A stretch of DNA of 64,000 nt. Origin: Sphingomonadaceae bacterium 3R27C6 (GTDB taxonomy: Bacteria; Pseudomonadota; Alphaproteobacteria; Sphingomonadales; Sphingomonadaceae). Positions 14,600 through 22,519 of the stretch are shown one piece after another. Every line of letters begins with the position of its first letter. The stretch's first letter is position 1. The position numbers and the translations under genes are program-made. Under the pieces are notes generated by a model. It was given only the letters and a program-made list of their open reading frames with translations, did no database searches and was not told where the DNA came from. The stretch lies in assembly GCA_005503215.1 (NCBI GenBank), contig SCNS01000017.1, forward strand, positions 1 through 64,000. The letters are read 5' to 3'.

Positions 14600-16558
14600 T
14601 CACTGGCAGGCCAGACACTCGTCATAATCGGTGCTCTCGGCGGAGAGTTCGAACTTCGGCGCTTCGGCGGTGTTGTCGGCCTCGACACCCCCCGCGAAGC
14701 CGGCGCGCTGCACCGATTTCGAGCGGAGGTAATAGAGCGATTTGATGCCGAGTTCCCACGCGCGATAGTGGAGCATGAGCAGGTCCCATTTCTCGACGTC
14801 GGCGGGGATGAACAGGTTCAGCGAGGCGGCCTGATCGATGTACGGCGTGCGGTCGGCGGCGAGTTCGAGCAGCCAGCGCTGGTCGATCTCGAAGCTCGTC
14901 TTGTAGCAGTCCTTCTCGTCCTGCGTCAGGAAGTCGAGGTGCTGGACGCTGCCGCCCTTCTCGAGGATCGAGTTCCACACATTGTCGCTGTTCTTCGCCT
15001 TGTCGACGAGCAGGGCTTCCAAGTGCGGGTTGCGGATCGAGAAGCTGCCCGAGAGCGTCTTGTGCGTGTAGATGTTCGCCGGGATCGGCTCGATGCACGC
15101 GCTGGTGCCGCCGCAGATGATCGAGATCGACGCGGTCGGCGCGATCGCCATCTTGCAGCTGAAGCGCTCCATCACGCCCTGATCGGCGGCGTCGGGGCAG
15201 GGGCCGCGTTCCTTGGCGAGCAGCATCGACGCCTGATCGACCTGCGCGCGGATATGCTTGAAGACGCGGAGGTTCGACGATTTCGCCATCGCGCCCTCGA
15301 ACGGCAGGCCGCGCGCCTGAAGGAAGCTGTGGAAGCCCATGACGCCGAGGCCGACCGAGCGTTCGCGGCTGGCGCTGTACTTGGCGCGCGCCATTTCGGG
15401 CGGGGCGCGGTCGATATAGTCCTGCAGGACATTGTCGAGCATGCGCATGACGTCTTCGATGAAGACCTTGTCGCCGTTCCACTCGTCCCACGTTTCGAGG
15501 TTGAGGCTCGAGAGGCAGCAGACCGCGGTGCGATCGTTGCCGAGATGGTCGCGGCCCGTCGGCAGCGTGATTTCCGAGCAGAGGTTCGAGGTGGTGACCT
15601 TGAGGCCGAGATCGCGGTGATGCTTCGGCATCATGCGGTTCACCTGGTCGATGAAGATGATGTAGGGCTCGCCCGTCGCGAGGCGCGTTTCGACGAGCTT
15701 CTGGAACAGCGAGCGCGCGTCGACGGTGCCGCGGACGCTCTGGTCCTTGGGGCTGCGGAGGTTGAATTCGGTGCCGTCGCGGACGGCCTCCATGAACTCG
15801 TCGGTGATGAGAACGCCGTGGTGGAGGTTCAGCGCCTTGCGGTTGAAGTCGCCCGAGGGTTTGCGCACCTCGAGGAACTCCTCGATCTCGGGGTGCGAGA
15901 CGTCGAGGTAGCAGGCGGCCGAGCCGCGGCGGAGGCTGCCCTGCGAGATCGCGAGGGTGAGGCTGTCCATCACGCGGACGAACGGAATGATGCCGCTGGT
16001 CTTGCCGTTCAAGCCGACGGGTTCGCCGATGCCGCGCACCGCGCCCCAATAGGTGCCGATGCCGCCGCCGCGGCTCGCGAGCCAGACATTCTCGTTCCAC
16101 GTGCCGACGATGCCCTCGAGGCTGTCGTCGACCGAATTGAGGTAGCAGCTGATCGGCAGGCCGCGGCCGGTGCCGCCGTTCGAGAGAACGGGGGTGGCGG
16201 GCATGAACCACAGCTTCGAGATATAGTCGTACAGGCGCTGCGCGTGGTCCTGATCATCGGCATAGGCGTCGGCGACGCGCGCGAAGAGATCCTGGTACGA
16301 TTCGCCGGGCAGCAGGTAGCGGTCCTCGAGCGTTTCCTTGCCGAAATCGGTGAGCAGCGCGTCGCGGCTCTTGTCGGTGACGATGTCGAATCGGCGCGCG
16401 TGAACCTTGGCCTCGCTGCTGTCGTTGAGCTTCGCCGCGGGCGCCGCATCGGGAGCCGATTCACCCGTCGATTCGGGTGCCACGGGGGCTTCATTCTTCG
16501 TCAGTTCCGCCGTCGCCACGTCGCTCGTCTCCACCCGTTCCGTTTCCCGAAAATCCAT
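14600..16558 (-). CDS. nrdA: Class I ribonucleotide reductase, alpha subunit
   Basis: Large, catalytic subunit making deoxyribonucleotides with NrdB. Visible active-site parts: 'LPISCYLNSVDDS' and 'TAVCCLSSLNLE' (the reducing cysteine pair region), 'TSNLCSEI' (the thiyl-radical Cys with Asn and Glu), 'APTASISIICG', and the C-terminal redox tail 'DECLACQ' that passes electrons from thioredoxin or glutaredoxin. It has about 652 residues and begins directly with a ~50-residue Ala/Glu/Pro-rich stretch and 'KVHARRFDIV'; I see no N-terminal ATP-cone, the domain that gives dATP feedback inhibition in E. coli NrdA (about 760 residues). The start at 16558 is preferred because GGGGGCG precedes it and the longer frame runs into regulatory DNA. 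Confidence 0.95.
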   Translation of the reverse strand: MDFRETERVETSDVATAELTKNEAPVAPESTGESAPDAAPAAKLNDSSEAKVHARRFDIVTDKSRDALLTDFGKETLEDRYLLPGESYQDLFARVADAYADDQDHAQRLYDYISKLWFMPATPVLSNGGTGRGLPISCYLNSVDDSLEGIVGTWNENVWLASRGGGIGTYWGAVRGIGEPVGLNGKTSGIIPFVRVMDSLTLAISQGSLRRGSAACYLDVSHPEIEEFLEVRKPSGDFNRKALNLHHGVLITDEFMEAVRDGTEFNLRSPKDQSVRGTVDARSLFQKLVETRLATGEPYIIFIDQVNRMMPKHHRDLGLKVTTSNLCSEITLPTGRDHLGNDRTAVCCLSSLNLETWDEWNGDKVFIEDVMRMLDNVLQDYIDRAPPEMARAKYSASRERSVGLGVMGFHSFLQARGLPFEGAMAKSSNLRVFKHIRAQVDQASMLLAKERGPCPDAADQGVMERFSCKMAIAPTASISIICGGTSACIEPIPANIYTHKTLSGSFSIRNPHLEALLVDKAKNSDNVWNSILEKGGSVQHLDFLTQDEKDCYKTSFEIDQRWLLELAADRTPYIDQAASLNLFIPADVEKWDLLMLHYRAWELGIKSLYYLRSKSVQRAGFAGGVEADNTAEAPKFELSAESTDYDECLACQ

Positions 16559-16737
16559 CTTATTCGCCCCCGATTTGAACGCGCAACTGGTGCGCTTTGT
16601 TCCTGTCTTGTTCGACTCAGGGCGAAGCCCCGGTCTTAGCATCTAAACCTGTCCCCGTGGGCACTTTTTTTGGGCGCAGGGAGGGTTTTCCCGTGTCCAT
16701 ATGGGATGGACGACGGAAATCCGCCAGTTGCAGCCGA

Positions 16738-16785
16738 ATACTATTTCTTGGGGTGCCCCCGTGTGTGACCCACCACCTATAGTGC
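16738..16785 (-). promoter_or_regulatory. Two candidate NrdR boxes upstream of nrdA
   Basis: Box one at 16738-16753 (atactatttcttgggg) matches the consensus ACACTATATATAGTGT at 10 of 16 positions. Box two at 16770-16785 (ccaccacctatagtgc) matches at 11 of 16. They are separated by exactly 16 bases, the spacing typical of paired NrdR sites that the ATP-cone repressor NrdR binds on one face of the helix. They lie 180-227 bases upstream of the nrdA start. The rest of the 539-base gap 16559-17097 holds a hairpin at 16996-17017 and no convincing gene on either strand. Confidence 0.6.
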
Positions 16786-16995
16786 CACGTCGGCGCCGCG
16801 ATGCAAGACGCTAAATGACAGATCGGGGACTCAATTCGTCGATAATTTGATTCGTCTCGTCGCGGCAAATGCACGAGCGCGAGGCGCCGCGCCAGCCTTT
16901 CCGCGGGTTTGCGGAGCGATTGGCGTCGCCGGATCAAAAAGCGGAATTTTTTGAATGGGAAGACCGGCGCGAAAGGCGACGCCGGTGACGCCCTT

Positions 16996-17017
16996 CCGGT
17001 GCGGATCACCGCACCGG
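16996..17017. repeat. Perfect hairpin in the nrdA upstream gap
   Basis: Arms ccggtgcgg and ccgcaccgg around the loop atca. There is no T-run, so its role is unknown; it may separate the nrd promoter region from the tiny gene downstream. Confidence 0.5.
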
Positions 17018-17045
17018 CAAGCGGTCATTCTTGCGGACTTTGGAC

Positions 17046-17078
17046 AAAAAGAAAGGGCCCCGGCGATGCCGGAGCCCC
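17046..17078 (-). terminator. Terminator of the 20-residue ORF
   Basis: On the minus strand GGGCTCCGGC and GCCGGGGCCC pair (10 bp, one mismatch) around the three bases ATC, followed by TTTCTTTTTG. It begins 20 bases after the stop codon of the tiny ORF. Confidence 0.8.
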
Positions 17079-17097
17079 TCCTGAAACCTATTTTTGC

Positions 17098-17160
17098 TTA
17101 GGCCTGACCGCCAGCACTGTCCGTACCGGTGCCGCCCAGGAATTGCCAAAACCAACCCAT
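17098..17160 (-). CDS. Tiny 20-residue protein
   Basis: The frame reads MGWFWQFLGG followed by TGTDSAGGQA and a TAA. Evidence that it is real: AGGAGA ends 6 bases before the ATG, a palindrome that looks like an operator lies about 50 bases upstream, and an intrinsic terminator with a T-rich tail follows the stop. The first half is aromatic and hydrophobic with two Trp and two Phe; the second is Gly/Ala/Thr/Ser-rich and flexible. It is too short for a signal peptide or a full membrane span, though it could lie on a membrane surface. It could be a small regulatory or membrane-associated peptide, a secreted signal, or a leader; none of these is demonstrated. Confidence 0.6.
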   Translation of the reverse strand: MGWFWQFLGGTGTDSAGGQA

Positions 17161-17210
17161 GATAAATCTCCTGTTCGCACTGCCCACGAGGAACAGTTAA
17201 CGGAGCATAT

Positions 17211-17227
17211 ACCTTAATTAGTAAGGT
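17211..17227 (-). promoter_or_regulatory. Operator-like palindrome upstream of the tiny ORF
   Basis: Arms acctta and taaggt around five bases in an AT-rich patch, centred about 59 bases before the ATG at 17160. Its position and symmetry suggest a repressor site; the regulator is unknown. Confidence 0.4.
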
Positions 17228-17268
17228 AAATCGAGTCTTAACTATAAGCATTGCTGCCAGTTTGGCAG

Positions 17269-19560
17269 CTATGCGGTGCGGTCTTTGGGAGGCGCGGCGA
17301 GCGTTGCGGTTAGTTCGGAAAACAGTTGAGGTTTTCCAAGATGATAACCCTGTCCGACATCGCAGCCGAGACCGGCGAGAAGCGCCATGGTTTCGGCGTC
17401 TTCGATGCCTTCGGCGACCGCGACGGCGCCGAGGCGATGCGCGAGATCGATCGTCGATTTGACGACTTCGAGGTTGCGCTGCGAATCGCGCATCGTCATC
17501 ACGAATCGCTTGTCGATCTTGATTTCGTCGGCCTCGATCTCGGTTAGATATTCGAGGTTTGACTGGCCGGTGCCATAATCGTCGATCGACAAACGAATGC
17601 CCGTCCGGCGGAGCTGCGCGAGCGTCTGGCGCGCCTGGCGGCTGTTTTCGATCTGCGCGGTTTCGGTGATCTCGATCGTCAAAACCTCGGGCGGCAGGTG
17701 ATGCGCGGTGAGCATCACGCGGATCGTGCCGACGAGGTCGCTGTGGTCGAGCAGGCTCGCCGACAAGTTAACCGACATGTTGATCGGGAGCCCGCGTTCG
17801 CGGAGCTGCGCGGCCGAGCGGATCGCCTGATCCATCACGAACAGGGTGAGGCGATAGATGTCCTGGCTCTTTTCGGCCTGGACGATGAACTCGTCGGGCG
17901 GGATCGGTCCGCGCGTCGGGTGCGTCCAGCGCGCGAGCGCCTCGACCCCGACGAGCTGCCGCGTCGCGATCTGATATTGCGGCTGGAAGGCGACCCAGAT
18001 GTCGCCGCCGGTCAATGCGTCCTCGAGCTGCGAGTGGAAGGAGAGCTGCCAGCCGGCGTCTTCCTTTTGCCGCGAAGTATATTTGGTCCACAGCGAGCGC
18101 GTGCGGATCGCGCGCTCGGCGGCGACGAGCGCCGCGGCGAGGCGCTGGGCGTTCGACCCTTCGAACTCGTCGTTGACCCCGAAGGCGATCGCGACGTCGA
18201 CACGCAGCTCGCCGATCGTCAGCGGCGCGTTGAACAGCGCGGCCAGCCCCGCGAGCTGCCCTTCGATCTGGCTGTGCTGATAATAGGGGACGAGCCAGGC
18301 GAAGGTGCCGTCGAGATCGTGGTGCAGCGTCGTGCCCTGCGAGGCGAGCTGGAGGCGGCGCGTGACCTGCTCGACAAGCTTGGCGATACCGTCGCCCGGA
18401 ATGAAAGCGGCGAGATCCTCGAAATTGACGACCTTCGCCGCGACGACGGTCGCGCTGCCGAACGCTGCTTGCGACCGCAGCGCCTCGAAATTCGGCAGGC
18501 CCGAGACCGGATTTTCGCGTTGTGCCGAAGCGCGGCGGCGGGTGCGCGACACGTTGGCGGCGATAGCGGCGATGAAGAAGAGCGCGGCACCGATCCACGA
18601 GGTGACGAGCATGGTGCCGAGGAAGATCTTGCCGCCGATGAGGGTGGCCGTTGTGCCCAGGGCGATCGGAGCGAAGGCGCGTTGAAAGCGGGGAAGCAGC
18701 GCCAGTCCGATCGCCGCGACAGCGAATAGCAGCGGGGGAATCCATCCGATGTCGACGGGATTTCCCCGCTTCAGCGTTTCCGCGGCGATGACGTGAAGGA
18801 AGCCGCCGGGAATGCGATTATGCCCCGGCAGATAGAAATAGTCCTGAAAGCTGGGCGCGGTCGGGGCAAAGATCACATCCTTGCCAGCCAGTTCACGCGC
18901 GCCCACCTTGCCCGAAAGCAGATCAACTGCGCTATACTCCGGGATTGTCCGGGTGTTGTAGCCGAGATCGAGGCGAAAGCTCTTCGGCGTATCGCTATGC
19001 CGGCCGGCAATGATCGCGGCAAATGTCGGAAGCAGCCGCCCTTCGGCGCGATAAGCGATCGGAGCGCTCCAGACCTGCCAAAACTCGCTTTCGATGGCGA
19101 TGCTCGCCATGGGAACATCGGGGCCGAATTGCTTGCTGGGAAAGGTGGTGACTTTTTCGTCGCTGCCGGGGACCTGGCGCGTCGAGACGGCGAGCACCAC
19201 GCGGTCGCCCATATCCCTTACCGCATCGACGAATAGCGGGAAGTCGCGGTCGGCCTCCCGCCGGTCGAAATAGAAATCGATCAGGAGGCGCTTGGCGCCG
19301 GCCCGGTTCGCGGCGTCGACCACGTTTGCATATTGCGTCATCGAAAAGTTGCGGTTGGGCGATTGCGCCATTGTGCGCTCGTCGAGCGCGACCACAACGA
19401 CCTGCCCGGTCACCGCGCGATTGGCGAGACGGCCGACGACCGCGTCGAGTACCCGGTCGGCGATTTCGCCAGCCGACGAAATGCCCACCGCCAGCGTGAT
19501 GAGCAGCGACAGTGCGATGGTTCGCCAGCTGATGATCAGACTTTTGACCGGGATGGGCAC
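17269..19560 (-). CDS. CHASE2-EAL membrane protein, putative c-di-GMP phosphodiesterase
   Basis: About 763 residues. An N-terminal membrane helix is followed by a periplasmic CHASE2 sensor domain (to about residue 265: 'VVVVALDERTMAQSP', 'AKRLLIDFYFDRREADRDFP', then 'PGGFLHVIAAETLKRG'), two to three membrane helices (about 275-345), a degenerate GGDEF-like domain without its signature (about 365-500), and a C-terminal EAL domain. The EAL domain keeps 'VGVEALARW', 'EITETAQI', 'IDDYGTGQSNLEYL', 'DEIKIDKRF' and 'VAEGIED', so it should hydrolyse cyclic di-GMP. A GTG at 19560 with GGAG 7 bases upstream is preferred to the TTG at 19575. The sensed signal is unknown. Confidence 0.92.
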   Translation of the reverse strand: MPIPVKSLIISWRTIALSLLITLAVGISSAGEIADRVLDAVVGRLANRAVTGQVVVVALDERTMAQSPNRNFSMTQYANVVDAANRAGAKRLLIDFYFDRREADRDFPLFVDAVRDMGDRVVLAVSTRQVPGSDEKVTTFPSKQFGPDVPMASIAIESEFWQVWSAPIAYRAEGRLLPTFAAIIAGRHSDTPKSFRLDLGYNTRTIPEYSAVDLLSGKVGARELAGKDVIFAPTAPSFQDYFYLPGHNRIPGGFLHVIAAETLKRGNPVDIGWIPPLLFAVAAIGLALLPRFQRAFAPIALGTTATLIGGKIFLGTMLVTSWIGAALFFIAAIAANVSRTRRRASAQRENPVSGLPNFEALRSQAAFGSATVVAAKVVNFEDLAAFIPGDGIAKLVEQVTRRLQLASQGTTLHHDLDGTFAWLVPYYQHSQIEGQLAGLAALFNAPLTIGELRVDVAIAFGVNDEFEGSNAQRLAAALVAAERAIRTRSLWTKYTSRQKEDAGWQLSFHSQLEDALTGGDIWVAFQPQYQIATRQLVGVEALARWTHPTRGPIPPDEFIVQAEKSQDIYRLTLFVMDQAIRSAAQLRERGLPINMSVNLSASLLDHSDLVGTIRVMLTAHHLPPEVLTIEITETAQIENSRQARQTLAQLRRTGIRLSIDDYGTGQSNLEYLTEIEADEIKIDKRFVMTMRDSQRNLEVVKSTIDLAHRLGAVAVAEGIEDAETMALLAGLGCDVGQGYHLGKPQLFSELTATLAAPPKDRTA

Positions 19561-19627
19561 GCACGTCTCCAGCAATTGCCGGCCGTGCCTAGTCGTAGAT
19601 GGTTATCATCGCGTTAATTATGAATGA

Positions 19628-19665
19628 AATCCTGCGCCGCGCGCCGGAGCATCAGGCGCAGGATT
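19628..19665 (-). terminator. Hairpin downstream of the acyl-CoA dehydrogenase
   Basis: Arms aatcctgcgcc and ggcgcaggatt (11 bp, perfect), about 10 bases past the stop, followed on the minus strand by TTTCATTC. A probable intrinsic terminator with a long loop (16 bases). Confidence 0.55.
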
Positions 19666-19674
19666 CCAAGTGTT

Positions 19675-21417
19675 TCAGGCGATCGCGGGCAGCGGCTCCA
19701 GCGCCGCGTCGCCGGCCAGCGCCGAGGCGGCGAGGCCGGTCGCCGCGGGGACGATCTGCTGCAGGTAGAAACGCGTCGAAGCGATCTTCGCTTCGAGGAA
19801 GGCGCGGTCGCCATTGCCCTCTTCGAGCGCAGCGCGCGCCGCCTTGTGCTGGATCGCCATCAGCCAGCCGCACGTCGCCGTCGCGAGCATGGTGAGATAG
19901 GGGTAGCTGCCCGCGAGCCGGTCGCCGGTGTTCGCGCCGACCATCCAGTCGGTGACCGCGCGGCACGCGTCGACGAGCTGCTGGAGCTCGGGGAAATCGG
20001 CGGCGCCGTGCGCGATATCGTCGATCAGCCCGCGGACGAGATCGCCGCCCGCCATGCCGAGTTTGCGCCCGACGAGGTCGGCGGCCTGGATGCCGTTGGT
20101 GCCTTCGTAGATCGGGGCGATGCGCGCGTCGCGATAATGCTGCGCGGCGCCGGTTTCCTCGATGAAGCCCATGCCGCCATGGACCTGCACGCCGAGGCTC
20201 GCGACCTCGCAGCCGATGTCGGTGGCGTGCGCCTTGACGAGCGGGATGAGGATGTCGGCGCGCATCGCGGCGGCCTCGTCGCCCAATTTGCCGAAGTCGA
20301 TCTGCGCGGCGGCATAGTAAGTGAGCGCGCGCGCGGCCTCGGTCTGCGCGCGCATCCGCCACAACATACGGCGGACGTCGGGGTGCTGGTCGATCGTCAC
20401 CGGGGCGCGTTCGGGCGAACCCGCGAGCGCCGACTGGACACGCTCGGCGGCGAAGCGCTGCGCCTGCTGCGTCGCGCGTTCGCCGATCTGGATGCCCTGA
20501 CAGCCGATCATCAGGCGGGCGTTGTTCATCATCACGAACATCGCGCGCATGCCGCCCATTTCGTCGCCGACGATCTCGCCAAGGCAATCCTCATCCTCGC
20601 CATAGACCATCACCGCGGTCGGCGAGCCGTGGATGCCGAGCTTGTGCTCGATCGAGGCGCAATGGACGCCGTTCGAATGCGCGGGCTTGCCGGCGGCGTC
20701 GAGGCGATATTTGGGGACGAGGAAGAGCGAGATGCCGCGTGTCCCCTCGGGCGCGCCCGGCGTGCGCGCGAGGACGAGGTGGACGATATTGTCGGTGAGG
20801 TCATGCTCGCCGAAGGTGATGAAGATCTTTTGCCCCTTGATCTTGTAGAGGCCGGCATGTTCGCCCTCGGTGACCATTTCGGCGGTCGAACGCAGCGCGC
20901 CGACGTCGCTGCCCGCGGCGGGCTCGGTCAGGTTCATCGTGCCGTTCCACTCGCCGGTGATCAGCTTGGGAAGCCAGGTCTGCCGCTGTTCCTCGGTGCC
21001 ATAGGCCATCAGCGCATGGATCGCGCCGGGGGTGAGGATGCTGCACAGCGAGAAGCCCATGTTCGCGCTGCCGAGCGCCTCGATCACCACCGTTGCGAGG
21101 GTGAAGGGCAGGTCCTGCCCGCCATATTCGCCGGGGCCGTCGATGCTGCCCCAGCCCGCCTCGACGAACGCCTTGTACGCGTCCTTGAAGCCCGGGGGCA
21201 TCGTGACCTGACCTTTGTCCCATTTGGGATTGGTGGTGTCGCCGACGCGGTTGAGCGGGGCGTAGACGTCGGCCGCAAACTCGCCGATGCCGGTGACGAT
21301 CGCCTCGACCATGTCGGGGGTGGCGGCGGCGAATCTGTCATGGCTCGCCATCGCGTCGACGCGCGCGATATGGTTGAGGACGAAAAGCTGTTCGGTGGTG
21401 GGCGGCGTATAGGTCAT
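19675..21417 (-). CDS. Acyl-CoA dehydrogenase (long DmdC-like type)
   Basis: A 580-residue FAD enzyme that desaturates an acyl-CoA at C2-C3 and passes electrons to electron-transfer flavoprotein. It has the N-terminal helical domain, the middle beta domain ('TMNLTEPAAGSDVGALRSTA', 'GQKIFITFGEHDLTDN'), the C-terminal helical domain with 'VQVHGGMGFIEETGAAQHYR' and the catalytic Glu in 'PIYEGTNGIQAADL', and the extra C-terminal ~110 residues found in the ~590-residue class that includes 3-methylmercaptopropionyl-CoA dehydrogenase DmdC. Chain-length preference cannot be told. It stands alone with a terminator after it. Confidence 0.93.
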   Translation of the reverse strand: MTYTPPTTEQLFVLNHIARVDAMASHDRFAAATPDMVEAIVTGIGEFAADVYAPLNRVGDTTNPKWDKGQVTMPPGFKDAYKAFVEAGWGSIDGPGEYGGQDLPFTLATVVIEALGSANMGFSLCSILTPGAIHALMAYGTEEQRQTWLPKLITGEWNGTMNLTEPAAGSDVGALRSTAEMVTEGEHAGLYKIKGQKIFITFGEHDLTDNIVHLVLARTPGAPEGTRGISLFLVPKYRLDAAGKPAHSNGVHCASIEHKLGIHGSPTAVMVYGEDEDCLGEIVGDEMGGMRAMFVMMNNARLMIGCQGIQIGERATQQAQRFAAERVQSALAGSPERAPVTIDQHPDVRRMLWRMRAQTEAARALTYYAAAQIDFGKLGDEAAAMRADILIPLVKAHATDIGCEVASLGVQVHGGMGFIEETGAAQHYRDARIAPIYEGTNGIQAADLVGRKLGMAGGDLVRGLIDDIAHGAADFPELQQLVDACRAVTDWMVGANTGDRLAGSYPYLTMLATATCGWLMAIQHKAARAALEEGNGDRAFLEAKIASTRFYLQQIVPAATGLAASALAGDAALEPLPAIA

Positions 21418-21468
21418 GGGCTGGGCACTTTGCTGGTGAATATCGTTGCGCGGGCGCTATAGCGCGGC

Positions 21469-22416
21469 ATGGCCGAAGCCTCAAAGTCCACAATTGCACT
21501 TCCGTTCGATAGCGCAGCTCTCGCCGAGGCGGCGGCGTTGATCGCAGCGGGTGAGCCGGTCGCGGTGCCGACCGAGACGGTCTATGGGCTTGCCGCCGAT
21601 GCGCGCAATCCGCAGGCGGTGGCGCGTATTTATGCCGCGAAGGGCCGGCCCGATTTCAATCCGCTGATCGTGCATGTGCCGGACCTCGGCGCCGCCGAGC
21701 GGCTAGGCGTGTTCGGTGCGGTCGAGCGGGCGCTCGCGGCGCGCTTCTGGCCGGGGCCGCTGACGTTGGTCGTGCCGCGCACGGTGGATTGCCCGGTGGC
21801 GAGTATCGCGACCGCTGGGCTCGATACGATCGCGCTGCGGGTGCCGGGGCACCGTGCGATGCAGGCGTTGCTGGCGGAGAGCGCCGCGCCGCTCGCGGCG
21901 CCGAGCGCCAATGCGAGCGGCGGGGTGAGCCCGACGAAGGCAAGCCATGTGCTCGCGAGCCTCGATGGGCGGATCGCGCTGGTGATCGACGACGGGCCGA
22001 CGACGGCGGGCGTGGAGTCGACGATCGCGCGGGTGACGGATGGCGCGGTCGAGATATTGCGGCCGGGGCCGGTGACGCGCGAAATGCTGGGTGAGGCATC
22101 GGGCCTGCCGGTGACCGGGGTCGAGGGATCGGAGATCGTCGCGCCGGGAATGCTCGCGAGCCATTATGCGCCGGGCAAGCCGGTGCGGCTGGGCGCGACC
22201 GGGTTTGCGGACGACGAATATGGCATCGGGTTCGGTGCGGTCGCCGGAGATTATAATCTGAGCGCCATGGGCGACCTCACCGAGGCGGCGGCGCGGTTGT
22301 TCGATGCGCTGCATGCCGGCGCGGCCAGCGCGAAGGCGAAGATCGCAGTCGCTGCCATCCCGGTCGAGGGCTTGGGCGCGGCGATCAACGACCGGCTGGC
22401 GCGGGCGGCGGTTTGA
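21469..22416 (+). CDS. L-threonylcarbamoyladenylate synthase (Sua5/TsaC type)
   Basis: Makes threonylcarbamoyl-AMP from threonine, bicarbonate and ATP, the first step of the t6A37 tRNA modification. A YrdC domain covers about residues 15-195 ('VAVPTETVYGLAADA', 'YAAKGRPDFNPLIVHV', 'LAAPSANASGGVSPT', 'VESTIARV'), followed by a linker and the small Sua5 C-terminal domain ('APGMLASHYAPGKPVRL'), so this is the longer Sua5 form rather than TsaC. 315 residues is normal. Divergent from the acyl-CoA dehydrogenase with 51 bases between. Confidence 0.94.
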   Translation: MAEASKSTIALPFDSAALAEAAALIAAGEPVAVPTETVYGLAADARNPQAVARIYAAKGRPDFNPLIVHVPDLGAAERLGVFGAVERALAARFWPGPLTLVVPRTVDCPVASIATAGLDTIALRVPGHRAMQALLAESAAPLAAPSANASGGVSPTKASHVLASLDGRIALVIDDGPTTAGVESTIARVTDGAVEILRPGPVTREMLGEASGLPVTGVEGSEIVAPGMLASHYAPGKPVRLGATGFADDEYGIGFGAVAGDYNLSAMGDLTEAAARLFDALHAGAASAKAKIAVAAIPVEGLGAAINDRLARAAV

Positions 22417-22422
22417 CCCGCT

Positions 22423-22517
22423 CCCCTCCCATTTATGGGAGGGGTTGGGGGAGGGCAGTTTAAGGAGCGGGCCATCGGAACAGGCCCTTCCCTAGCCCCT
22501 CCCGCAAGCGGGAGGGG
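22423..22517. repeat. Two palindromic repeats of the CCCCTCCCGC family
   Basis: Copy one is cccctccc/gggagggg with loop atttat (22423-22444). Copy two is cccctcccgc/gcgggagggg (22496-22517). They fill the 103 bases between two convergent genes and probably terminate both. Confidence 0.75.
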
Positions 22518-22519
22518 GA

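Noticed and set aside
14768..16639. A 623-codon open frame on the plus strand opposite nrdA
   Set aside because: It is the mirror of nrdA in a GC-rich genome, where the opposite frame rarely meets a stop codon. It has low-complexity Arg/Ala/Asp content, no domain and no Shine-Dalgarno sequence, while nrdA is certain.
16679..16784. A riboswitch or B12 element upstream of nrdA
   Set aside because: No conserved B12-box or riboswitch core could be found by eye; the symmetric boxes fit NrdR better, and class I enzymes do not need B12.
16617..17009. A 130-codon minus frame in the nrdA upstream gap
   Set aside because: It runs across the NrdR-type boxes, has a basic low-complexity sequence, no Shine-Dalgarno sequence and no domain, and ends inside the longer nrdA frame.
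19624..21462. A 612-codon frame opposite the acyl-CoA dehydrogenase
   Set aside because: Same cause: no domain, skewed Arg/Asp/Ala composition, and the minus-strand gene shows all family motifs.
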